NCBI RefSeq assembly: GCF_047663525.1
Contig: NC_092604.1
Coordinates: 12,449,501-12,513,500, forward strand
Length of the DNA: 64,000 nucleotides
Direction: 5' to 3'
From: Anas platyrhynchos
Lineage: Eukaryota; Chordata; Aves; Anseriformes; Anatidae
Shown here piece by piece: positions 44,679 to 54,084 of this stretch (positions are counted from its first letter, which is position 1; each line of letters starts with the position of its first letter). A program made the translations under genes and the position numbers. Under the pieces are notes generated by a model. The model was not told the DNA's origin. It ran no database searches and saw only the letters and a program-made list of their open reading frames with translations.

Positions 44679-47600
44679 CTGGAAAGAGAGGGGAAAAAAA
44701 AAAAAAGAGAAATTGAGCTTGATCTTAGCATGGAAACACACTACAGCAATCCAAAAATTGTGTTGACAGCTGAATACCTCGCTGCACCAGGAGCAGCTGG
44801 GCAGACCCCATCACTGCCTCCGCAAGTGTGAAATCAGGAAGCAGGAATCTACTGCCTAAGGCCCACGCTATTTCACTTGAATTCTCAGCATGGATTTGCT
44901 TAGGAAAGGCCCTCCATGGCACAACACAGCACCACGAAACAGCAGTCCTTGCACCTACTCAGCACTTTCTTGAGGATTCTGAGCTAGATGAGTACAGAAC
45001 AGGGCTTCCTACTTCACGCAAAATGAAGTCATCCGAGGAGCTCTGAGCATGTGCAGCAGAGCGCAGCTCAGACAAGGCTGCTGGAAGCAGCAGAGAAATG
45101 AAAGCCAGACTTCCTCCCAGCTACACGACCATTCGGGATGGGAAAGCCCCAGACTCTAATTGGGCCAGGAAGAAACATTATTTCAACATTACCAGAGTTT
45201 ATCCCAGAGGGAGAAGCTATCCTAGGTTACACCCCAAATTCCTAGGACTTTTGTTATCCGCTACCCTCCGCTGGGTACGGACTGAGGAACGTTCCCTTCT
45301 CCACAACAGCTCCTTGCAGCATCCGTCCTCACTGCACAGCTCCTTTGTGTCCCTGAGGTAGCTAGCAACCTGCACGACTCCGTCTCTCTGCTCATTACTT
45401 CCCTTGCACGGTACTTCTGAATTTCAATCTCATTTTATCTGTAGGCAAATTAATTATCCCAAGTCTCAGTTCCTTATAAGGTTCCGCCGACAGAACACTG
45501 GGAGGTGGGGTTGGAAATCACACACACCTTTAACCAAACCGTAAACCAAAGCAGCCCTGGGGTTGGAGAATTTAACCACATCCCACAGACAAGACCTACT
45601 AATCCTAATGCCAGCAGCATTTTATTTTATTTTTTTATTTTTTAATTTAATGGAGAAAGATTTTTAAAAATCTTTCACCATTATAAAGGAAGTTCTTGTT
45701 CATAAGCGTTTTGCTTAATGAAATTAGTAGAGTACAAAACCTCTTGCTGAAATTCATGTGAAGTACAAAGCACATTCTGGCTAAGTGAGCTGGAGTATTG
45801 CATATTTCCAATTCCTCTCTCTACCACTTCTCCCTTAAGTGTCCCAGCAGTTTAATACATTAGAAAATGAACATCAAGTCTTAAGTAACTCATCTGGGAC
45901 ACTTCGCAGCATGCTGCCCATCTACAAACAGCTTCACTGCCATGTTAGATTTTTAGTACAAAGATAATGCCAACTCCAGATCTTACTGAAATCTAAGCCA
46001 TTAACTCTTTATCACTCCCACAATTTGGTCACCTCTCACCCGCTCCATCTCCTACCTTAGGTTAGACTGGGGTGGCTCCGTGCTGGAAGATGGCTCCAGG
46101 CTGATTGGAAGAATCTTCTCATTTTTATTATGATCGTATCTCTGCAAACAGAAAACCAACATTCAAGTCAACTGGAATTACAAACAAAAACATTTGCTTA
46201 TGGATATGCTTTAAATCTGGATTAATATCACCTTGGGTTTTGTGAATCTTTCAACTCAATGATTTTCATGGCCAAACACTACAACAAACTCTAACCACGA
46301 TGCTTGTTTAGTGCCAACAAGATGTGTAGATCCTGCACACTTACGTACATTGTACTATGGATCCTTACACCTCATCCTATTTTATTACTTCCTGTTCCCA
46401 ACTATGTAAGACAAAGTAAAGATGTTAAATTTTAAGGCAACTACAGCGCAGCATCACTACAGCCTTTATAGAGACATTGTTCAGAGTGAGAAGATAACCC
46501 AAGCACCCAACTCCTCTGAATTGTGCAGTGCTGGAAGAAAAATGCATTCCAGATCAGTTGGGAACCACCTCCTTTCCGTAAAAAGCAGCTTGTGAGCCTG
46601 TCTTCTCTGTGGGCAACGGGCCTCCTGAACTATTCACAGTGCTCCGCTTCCTTGTTGCGCTTGGCACAAATTCAGGTTTGTTTTTCAGCAGAGCTGCTCA
46701 AATTGACAGTGTCTGGTAAGCCTTGGCTGCTCATCTTAAAGCTACTTAGCACAGTGCTGCTATTGCCTAAAATAAACACTTGTTGCAATAAGCTAAGGTT
46801 GTGTGTTGTTAAATCTTTCCAGTCACAGATTAGAAATTGCTTGTTTATGTATGCTCTGTGCCATGCCCTGGCTGGCCCAGCACTGAGCTGCCCTCTGAAG
46901 TCCCAGCTGAGCCGCCGCCTGCTCCTCTGGCTGAAGCTCCTTTATGGCCTGACTGCTCTTCAGGCACCCAGAGGTGCCCGTGGCTCCAGTGCCCAAGAAA
47001 ACGGAGACTGGGTCTGCACACATTTGGAGGCGCTGACAAGAGCCTGGAGCCCTCAGAGCCAGTAATTAAAACAACATGGTCTCCTTTAACAAAGATACCT
47101 GCCCTTGGTTTTCATTTTCTTCCTTCCCTTTTCCCTTCCCAAGACTCCAACACAAATGCACTGCTACACTCAGTAAGAGAAAGGCTAGGAAGTCGTCTAT
47201 AAGATAATCAACACATGTTTAAAAGCAAGCTACCCACAGGTAAATAGCAATAAGCAGGTTCCCCTGCCTCCCCCCAACCTTCTGCACAGAAAGTTATTCA
47301 AGCTACGTTGCTTTATCAAATACCAGTTAGCAAATAACTGCAAGAGAAACAAGACAAGCCTTCAGTGACATTAAAACAAGGATGTTCCAGAAGGTACTGC
47401 TTAAGTTAATACTAAACACTTAATGTTTTATGCAATAGAGCAAGCAATAAAATGATATTTAGTTTAGAAGTGAACTACCTTGCTTTAGAAGTAATTAGAG
47501 CTGCTGCCACATAAGTGCTTTCACAAGTGGAACAAAGTAACAGAGCGCCTGGTAATTGGGAATTTCCACGCATCTCCGATCCAAAAAGGGAGCAAAACCA

Positions 47601-50600
47601 CAAAGGGAAGGATACAGACTTTCAGCCAATCATTCACTACGCTTGGGAAAAGTTGAAATGCTGACATTTACAGAGTAACCTGTAACAGCGCCCTGATTAG
47701 AAGCTCCTTTACAAAGAACATCAGGTTAAACGGCCTATTCTCATTCATAGCTGATCCAGCACAGCTTAGGTGAAGAGAGGAGTGGCAGATCGTTCGTGCT
47801 ATTTCCATGAGAATTATTTCCCAGAACAGACTGAAATTATCTTGCCAGGATAAGGCAGCCTTGATAAGAATTGTTCCTTAATATTGCAGATTTTTGCCTT
47901 CAGAAACTAAACGCAGTTCTCATTTAGAGCAAGAGGCTTACCTTGACTTGTGCGTGTGCCCACCGCACCACCAGTTTCTTGGAAAGGGCCAGCTTCCCAT
48001 TGAGGCACTGGATCGCCTTTTCTGCTTCCTGCACAGGACGCACAGGAAGACAGTTCAATAAACAAACCGAGTCCTCAGTCAAAACTGTCGCAGACTAAAG
48101 ACCCTTTTCTCTTTGTAACTCAGCCTTCTGTAAGTAAAGCTAACGGACAGCAAAGAAAATCTATCCCATTGTATCCCAACCCAGGAATATCTGGAAGCCT
48201 CCCACCTGAGTAACCAGACTTTTATAAACCAGCAGGGCAGACTCCTTCAGTTGTTGGGGGGAGGAAATGGGGAAGACGAGCACAGGTTTTGAAAAGCTCA
48301 GCTGCAGGAGCTGTTGGAACAGCGTGCCGGGGGAGGTCTGTGCTACAGGGGTTTCTCTCGAAAATGCCATGATTCATTACAGTGATTACACGTCTCATAA
48401 ACACCTACCTATGCTTACCCCAGATCTTGCTAGCACACACTGGGGATGTTAGCCACTTGGCCCTGATCTAGGTTAAGCAGTGAAACCTCGCTTCTGGGAC
48501 ACTCCCATAAAACTTAATTCACAGCAGTTAAAAATGCGCGCTGCAGTGCTGTTCTGCCTGGCTATGAATAATCATCCCAGCAGAGCTTCCAGAGCTCTGG
48601 CACTGCGTCACGGCTCTTCTGACATCCTCAGGGAGGATTTCACAGCAAAAGGACGAGGGCACACAATCTCCAAAAACACTGCTTTACATAACTTTTTAAC
48701 AATTTAGCAGAATTTTGACAAATAACTATAGCTCTGGTGTTACAACTTGAATTTTAGACTGCAGATGTAGCATGTTGTGTATCTGGCAGCATCACACGAG
48801 GTGTTTGCATGTTCATGAAGCCTGAGAGGGCTTCCGAGCAGTTCTGGGTCTGGCAGGCTGATCCATGGATCGCAGCATCCCCAGTGCACACCTCCAGCAG
48901 CTCGCTAGAGAAAGGAACCAAAGAACCAGCCCTATGCAATCAGCACGAGAAAGCATTTAATTTAAGTATTTAATTAATTCCTTCCTGGTTTAGCTTTTTA
49001 TTGACATGAAGGAGATGGGGAAAGAAGCCAATCATTTAAAACAAAATCCTACATAAAAGCACCGTACCTGTTTGGTTTCAAAGTTCACAAAGCAGTAACC
49101 CCTCGGCTGCCCCTCCAGAGCACCGGACTTGTGAAAGAGAAAATCAAACTGCTTCACTTTGCCAAACTTCTGGAGGAGCTTGAGGAGGTGGTACCTGAAG
49201 GGGAAAGGAGACATTTACTGCACCTAGCAGTGCTTGGAAAGCAAGGGCACACACACAGGCACACGTTTCACACCCAGCCCACCATCCATCCCCCTCCAGC
49301 CTGGGCTCCCTCTCCTTCATTCCCTCTCCCCACACGTTGATATTTTAACACATTTGGAACAGCCCGAGTACATTTGTCTGCTCAGCCTCTAGTGCAACGA
49401 GCAGCCTAAAATCAGGAGCCTGTTTGTTGCAGAGGCCACATCTAAACCTGGAAGATCCTTACAGCTTTTTTGGTTCCCCCGATCCCAGCTGAGCACCACG
49501 GGCTGACCTACACGGCAAATTGCACCTGCTAGGGCAGTCGCTGGCTGACCCCAAACCTGGAGACCAAGAGCTGTCTAAGGGCTTACGAAGGGCATCTTAG
49601 GACTCAACTTCTCCTGGCAATTAGCTGGATAGCATTAGCAGGCGTGTAACCCAGCCCAATTTCCAGCTTCCCTGACGAGAGAACAGTCGCAGCTCCCAAA
49701 CCCACAGGGACAAATCCTGCTGCACACGGGCAGGCAGTGGCCAGAACAGCATGTGTCCAGACACAGAGATCAGCAGTGTCCCGGGACACCCAAGTGCATC
49801 GTGTAACTTTAGGGACAGTCCGAACGGGAAGGACAGACAATATTTTTCCTAATAAAGCCCGATAGGATGTCTGAAACGGGCTGCGGCCCTTTGTAAGCTT
49901 CAGGAGCCAAGCAAGAAAGTTCCAGGAACGTGAGTCATCTCCCAGCACGGGCACGGCGGACGTTCAGGATGTGCACTTTCAAAGAGGTGAAGGTACAGAA
50001 AGTGTTCGGGCCCGCAGTGCAGGAGGGCCAGGTTATCTTCCAGGGGAATAAACACATTGTAAGTGATTAGGGGACGCTTCCTACGTCCTTCAGGACACAG
50101 ATGAAGCACTGAAGTGCTGGGGTCTTCCAAGAGGCCCGCGAACACTCAGCCTCTGCTTCGCAGGCAGGAGAGACAGAAAAACAAGAGCAGGAAGAGAAGG
50201 GAGCTGCTTCCACAGAAACCAGGCGTCAGCGCCGCACCTCGAGTAGTCCCAGCTGTACCAGTAACAGCACCGGCTTTGGAGGTGCAACATAAATCCCACG
50301 TGTTGAAATGTCAGAGCCTCCAAAGCGTGTAAATGCCCCAGGTTTGTTTCTGTGAACGTATTCCTACAAAAAACGGTTGCAATTTCAGCAGCATGGAGGT
50401 GAAGTCCTTACTACCAGAGTGCTGTTCCCTTTTTGCAATGAGAGCCGCGGGACGGGCAGCAAGGCTCCTCTCTGCACCCCGTTCAGCAACGAGGGAAAGC
50501 CCTGCAGCTACCTCGTGGTGGCGGCTGTCCCCCCGCACACCTCTGCCCTCAAATAACACCGTTTATTTCTGCTTTCTTGGCAGCAGAGCAGGAGTCATTC

Positions 50601-52837
50601 CTTTAAAATACGTTTTATTAGAAGAGCCTGGAAGCGACCTACGTAGTCTATTTAATTTACGAGCTTTAAATCTTAGATGATACAAAGAGGGATTTCCAAC
50701 CACACACGCAATTTTTACCACTGGAAGTCAGCTACCCCACAAGGAGCCGCTCAGACCTCAAGCTGTGTGCACCCAGAAGCTGTGTGCACCCAGAAGTTTC
50801 GGGCTGTGACTACAAGCCGGTGTTAACACAGCGAGGCATCGACAGCAGCCTGACTCATCTCCAAGAGAAGAAGACTTCAGTATTCGAGGGAGACCTATTG
50901 TGGAAAACCCCAAGTGTAAAAAAAAAAAAGTGTGACCACGTTGGAAGCGTTTTTATGGCACTGACCCAGGCTACCCAGAGCCTCGGAGCCGCTCGCACAG
51001 ATGCGGCCCCGCGGCCAGCCCCAGTTTCCACTTCCTCTCATCTGATGTGAACGCGAGACAAACCCGCAGCTCCCCCGTTTCCTTTTCCTCCAGCCTTCCT
51101 CCTGGCACCCCGAGTGCTATTCAAACCCCGGCGAGGCTTCCTCTGAACAATGCCGTCCCAAGGATGCCGCGAAGGTAGCGGGCCACATGCTAAACCTATT
51201 ACTGCGAGGAATTCTGCCCCGCTGGGAGCCAGGAGGAGGCTGCAACAACAACTCGTGCACACATTGTTTTCGAGGTGAGACTCATCGAGATGGGACCCCA
51301 GACAAGCGGCAGAGCAGCCGAGGAAGTCGGACATCCACACTTCATACCTGCAGGCAATTCATGGTCATTCAAGGGCTGCCGGGGACCAGACAGCGTGCGT
51401 GTAGCTGCAGCGCTGGAAGCACAGCGTTTGGGCACGAAATGTGGGTCTCTGAAGGCTTTTCCACCACGCAGCAGCACAAAGCATCTCCCACCTCCCCCGG
51501 GCGATAAACGCTGCACCAGAGGCTTGCAGCGATGCTGAGGGAACCCCGCAGCCTCCTCGCTCACCGACACCAAACCCAGAGGCTGAGCACCCAAACGAAG
51601 CCCCCCAGTACCCGGTACCAGTAAGGACGCCCACCAGAAGGCGCCCCGAACCCTGACACAGGAGGGGCATTGGTGCTCGACCCCCTCCGAGCCCCCCGTT
51701 GGAGCCCCAGCTGCTCGGTACACGCACAAACCTCCCGAAAGGCACCGGCGTGCAGGCTGTAATTTGCCGGCAGCCCTACATTTACAAATCCCCATTACCG
51801 CAGCTTGTGCTCGAACGTGCACGTTACCCATTAACTCCCCGATTGCAGCTGCAGGCTGCTCGCTAAGCGGAAGTCTCGGATTAATTCAGGACTTTCTGAA
51901 CCCATTCCTGCTCGAGGAAGGCACAACGATCAGCCCTACCAACAGCCCCGCAGCTTTACTGCACCTTGAGGGAACCTGACACAGGCATTGCAGGGGCAGT
52001 GTCTAAAATCAGATAAAAGCTGGAAAAGGAGGAAGAGCTGTTTTAGCGTTCAGGTGCGTGGCTCCAGCCACGAGATCCGTGGGCTCTGTGGGGATAATCC
52101 AGGTGAGCAGGGATGGGTGTGGAGCCTCGGACAGGAACACACGGGGCAGTGTGGGCTTGCAGGGTGTGTAAGGACTCGCAGCAGTGACACGGCCACTCCT
52201 TTATTCCTGTGCTGACCCCGCACCGCAAGGAGCTCCCTCTGGGTTTTTGTGCAAGGAGACGGAGCTGACGAGCTGGCGATGCCACCTTCAGCGGGGTGAA
52301 ACCTTTTGTGAAGCCAAACCAAGCGCAGGACGCGGGTCTGGAGCTGGAATGATGGATCCTGGAGCGGGCAGTGCGGCCCCAGCCGAGCGCCGGTGCCCCC
52401 CGGTACCCCCCGGTACCCCCCCGGTACCCCCCGGGGCCGGGGCTCAGCACAGCCCCGGAGCCCCCGCGGGTGGTGGGGAGGGGCCGGGGGGGGCTCGGCC
52501 GCTGCAGGGGGGCACCGGGGGGGGAAACGGGGAAATAGGGGTACCTGGGGGGCGGTAACGGGGAACGGGGGCACCGGGAGGGGTCACCGGGAGTACCGGG
52601 AGGGGTAACGGGGGCGGTGCCGGGGGGGACGGGGTGGCCTGGAGGGGGAACGGGGACACCGGGGGTGACACCAGGGGTGTCCCCGGGGGGTTCGGGGGTG
52701 TCGGGGCCCCCCCGCGGCACTCACTCGGTGATCTTGGGGTCGAGGTTCCCGATCCAGAGGCGGTGCCCGTCCTGCAGGGCTCCCTCGCACAGGATGGACG
52801 CGTTCTCCAGCGGCAGCGCCTGGCGGCCCGGCTCCAT
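44519..52837 (-). CDS. RBM18: RBM18, probable RNA-binding protein 18 (5 coding exons)
   Basis: Joining 52837-52725, 49194-49068, 48028-47942, 46141-46056 and 44678-44519 gives 573 nt, 190 aa plus stop, the length of human RBM18. A single RRM covers about residues 25-105. RNP2 is LWIGNL (27-32) and RNP1 is RGYCFVNF (69-76), with the aromatic residues in place. The C-terminal half is a charged helix region ([15 protein letters not shown]) followed by [17 protein letters not shown] and the basic end SRAAWKSRR. The function is poorly known; RNA binding is inferred from the RRM. The N-terminus MEPGRQ differs from human, but LPLENASIL follows at once. It shares a CpG-island promoter with MRRF, head to head. 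Confidence 0.97.
44679..46055 (-). other. RBM18 intron 4
   Basis: 1.38 kb intron. It contains a TTTTA-rich tract (45620-45645) and, next to it, a 36-bp palindrome (45648-45683). No exon seen. Confidence 0.8.
45648..45683. repeat. 36-bp palindrome with a single mismatch
   Basis: Positions 45655-45676 form a perfect 22-bp palindrome around TTTTTAAAAA. The symmetry continues outward to 45648 and 45683, with one A/A mismatch at 45654/45677. There is no spacer, so as RNA or extruded DNA it would form a long hairpin with almost no loop. Confidence 0.9.
46056..46141 (-). CDS. RBM18: RBM18 coding exon 4
   Basis: The acceptor is CTGTTTGCAG. It encodes [20 protein letters not shown], then TEPPQSNL plus two bases of Ser, matching human with few changes. 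The donor is GTAGGA. Confidence 0.95.
46142..47941 (-). other. RBM18 intron 3
   Basis: 1.8 kb of mixed sequence. A plus-strand open frame at 46523-47065 has no recognisable domain and no splice context that I trust. Confidence 0.8.
47942..48028 (-). CDS. RBM18: RBM18 coding exon 3
   Basis: Acceptor CTGTGCAG, then [19 protein letters not shown] and [10 protein letters not shown], the last helix and strand of the RRM. It is 87 bp, phase 0 at both ends, with donor GTAAGC. Confidence 0.96.
48029..49067 (-). other. RBM18 intron 2
   Basis: About 1.04 kb of intron with no other feature seen. Confidence 0.8.
49068..49194 (-). CDS. RBM18: RBM18 coding exon 2
   Basis: The acceptor is CCCCTTCAG. It encodes [20 protein letters not shown], then [10 protein letters not shown] and [12 protein letters not shown], containing RNP1. 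The donor is GTACGG. Confidence 0.97.
50762..50795. repeat. 17-bp perfect tandem duplication
   Basis: GCTGTGTGCACCCAGAA occurs twice in a row. It is a short recent duplication in RBM18 intron 1. Confidence 0.9.
52391..52432. repeat. CGGTACCCCC-type short tandem repeat
   Basis: Four copies of a 10-11 base unit (CGGTACCCCC with small changes) lie in the 5' end of RBM18 intron 1. The G-rich sequence downstream appears to be decayed versions of similar units. Confidence 0.75.
52725..52837 (-). CDS. RBM18: RBM18 coding exon 1
   Basis: ATG at 52837-52835 in context GCCGCCATGGAG encodes [16 protein letters not shown], then [20 protein letters not shown] plus two bases of Glu. It includes RNP2. The donor is GA|GTGAGT. 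Open frames that extend further upstream are composition artefacts. Confidence 0.93.
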
Positions 52838-52990
52838 GGCGGCGCGGGGCGGCCCGGGACCGGCCCCCACCATCACCTCCCCCCCCCCCCTTCCTCCTCC
52901 TCCTCCTCCCGCCGCCGCCGCCGCCCCGGGCCCCGCGCAGGCCTCGCCCCGCCCTCGGCGCCCGGCGGTGACGCAGGCGGCGCGGGGCCG

Positions 52991-52998
52991 TGACGTCA
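52991..52998. promoter_or_regulatory. CRE (TGACGTCA)
   Basis: A perfect palindromic CREB/ATF site lies 154 bp upstream of the RBM18 start codon and about 30 bp before the candidate MRRF first-exon donor. Such sites are common and functional in CpG-island promoters. Confidence 0.65.
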
Positions 52999-52999
52999 G

Positions 53000-53025
53000 C
53001 GGCGCGCGCGCGGGACCCGCCGACG
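53000..53025 (+). other. Candidate MRRF non-coding first exon (3' end)
   Basis: A good donor, CGACG|GTGAGC, at 53026 on the plus strand could close a 5' UTR exon that splices to the acceptor at 53897-53898. The exon 5' end is not determinable, and its start here is only nominal. Confidence 0.35.
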
Positions 53026-53065
53026 GTGAGCGGGGAGGCGGCGGAGGACGGAGCCCCCCCCACAT

Positions 53066-53085
53066 CCCCCCCCCCCCCCCCCCCC
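53066..53085 (+). repeat. C20 homopolymer
   Basis: An uninterrupted run of 20 C, with a G13 run about 30 bp further on (around 53118-53131). These can form unusual DNA structures and are prone to sequencing error, so their exact lengths may be unreliable. Confidence 0.8.
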
Positions 53086-53156
53086 TAACCGGGGCTCCCG
53101 GCGCGGCCCCAGCAGGGGCGGGGGGGGGGGGGAGCGAGGAGGGGAACGGGCCGGGA

Positions 53157-53258
53157 GGGGCGGGGCCAGCAGAAAGGGGCGGGGCTACGCGAGGGGGCGG
53201 GGCCGAGCGGGGCGGGGCGGGCGTGGTCACGAGGTGGGGGCGTGGCCGGGGGCGGGGC
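53157..53258 (+). promoter_or_regulatory. Cluster of five GC boxes
   Basis: GGGGCGGGGC occurs exactly at 53157, 53176, 53194, 53209 and 53249. These are consensus Sp1/KLF sites, just downstream of the candidate MRRF first exon. Confidence 0.65.
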
Positions 53259-53300
53259 TTGGGGCGCCCTGGGCGGCGGGGTTCGGAGCGGGGCTGAGCG

Positions 53301-53390
53301 GCTCCGTAGGGCTCCGTAGGGCTCCGTAGGGCTCCGTAGGGCTCCGTAGGGCTCCGTAGGGCTCCGTAGGGCTCCGTAGGGCTCCGTAGG
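53301..53390. repeat. Nine-copy perfect 10-bp minisatellite
   Basis: GCTCCGTAGG is repeated nine times without a single difference. It lies in MRRF intron 1 at the edge of the CpG island. Because 10 is not a multiple of 3, it stays open in several frames and creates repetitive false open frames on the minus strand. Confidence 0.97.
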
Positions 53391-53415
53391 GCACAGCACG
53401 GCTCGGAATTGCACG

Positions 53416-53445
53416 CCCAGCCCAGCCCAGCCCAGCCCAGCCCAG
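53416..53445. repeat. CCCAG pentanucleotide repeat (6 copies)
   Basis: Six perfect tandem copies of CCCAG lie 25 bp beyond the 10-bp minisatellite. Confidence 0.95.
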
Positions 53446-53912
53446 CCCGCCTTCCACCTCCTTCCCCTTCAGTTCTTTTGCAGCTCGGATCTCCCAGCCC
53501 CAGCCTGCCCCTGTGCTGCAGCAACACCTCCGAGCTCCCCGCAGTAAATGTCCAGAAATAAGGGCTTTAAAATAATAATAACGCCTTTCAGCCTGAGAGA
53601 GGGTAGGATGGAAGCTAAAGTTGCCACAAGCACCCTGTCACCCAGTAAGGAGGGTCCTCCCGCTGTGGCTCCCCAGGCTGTGCCCTTTGGGTGGCCGGGA
53701 CAGCGCCGTGTCCCTGGGCCTGAGCCACGCAGCTGCAGGGGCACCAGGAGCAGCCTGCAGCACTCAGCTGTCACCACTGAGCTGTCACTGCTCAGCTGGC
53801 ACCACTCCGCTGGCACCATGCCCTGACACACACAGCCAAGGCTTGAAGCCGTTTCTGCTCAGCGAGCTGAGCACCCCACCCTTCTTTTCTCTTTCCAGGT
53901 GAGCTGTAAACA

Positions 53913-54084
53913 ATGGCCATGGCACTGAGATGCTTTCGGCACCTGCACTCCCTGCTGTATTCGCCGTTGGCAATGATGAGGAGGCTGCCACAGGCTCCTG
54001 CAGGCTGCCCAGCCCTGCTGCTGGAGGGCTGCAGGCAGTGTGTCCACCAGGTGCTGCTGACCCGGCAGCTGGCCACCAAAAAAG
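53913..54084 (+). CDS. MRRF: MRRF coding exon 1 (presequence)
   Basis: The acceptor CTCTTTCCAG at 53898 leaves a 14-base leader before ATG 53913 (A at -3, G at +4). A second in-frame ATG is at 53919. It encodes the targeting presequence to LATKK, matching human FATKK, and ends one base into an Ala codon with donor GTACAG. Confidence 0.9.

Larger units (their letters stand above)
49195..52724 (-). other. RBM18 intron 1
   Basis: 3.5 kb intron. Its last part as read on the plus strand (52380-52720) is G-rich and built of degenerate GGTACC/ACCGGGG-type repeats. A 17-bp tandem duplication sits at 50762-50795. No nested gene is seen. Confidence 0.8.
52380..53300. promoter_or_regulatory. CpG island and bidirectional promoter of RBM18 and MRRF
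   Basis: CpG-dense sequence spans RBM18 exon 1 (minus) and the likely non-coding first exon of MRRF (plus). It has a CRE and many GC boxes but no TATA box. The head-to-head layout implies a shared promoter. Confidence 0.75.
53026..53898 (+). other. Candidate MRRF intron 1
   Basis: The stretch between the candidate first-exon donor and the exon 2 acceptor contains the GC-box cluster and both short tandem repeats. No coding exon is seen. Confidence 0.45.

Noticed and set aside
46523..47065. 180-codon plus-strand frame in RBM18 intron 3
   Set aside because: No domain, no similarity to a known protein, and no convincing promoter or splice sites; it lies antisense within an intron.
53085..53527. 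Minus-strand frames with a repeating [14 protein letters not shown] peptide
   Set aside because: The peptide repeat is only the translation of the 10-bp minisatellite, which gives a 30-bp (10-residue) cycle in every frame. It is not a gene.
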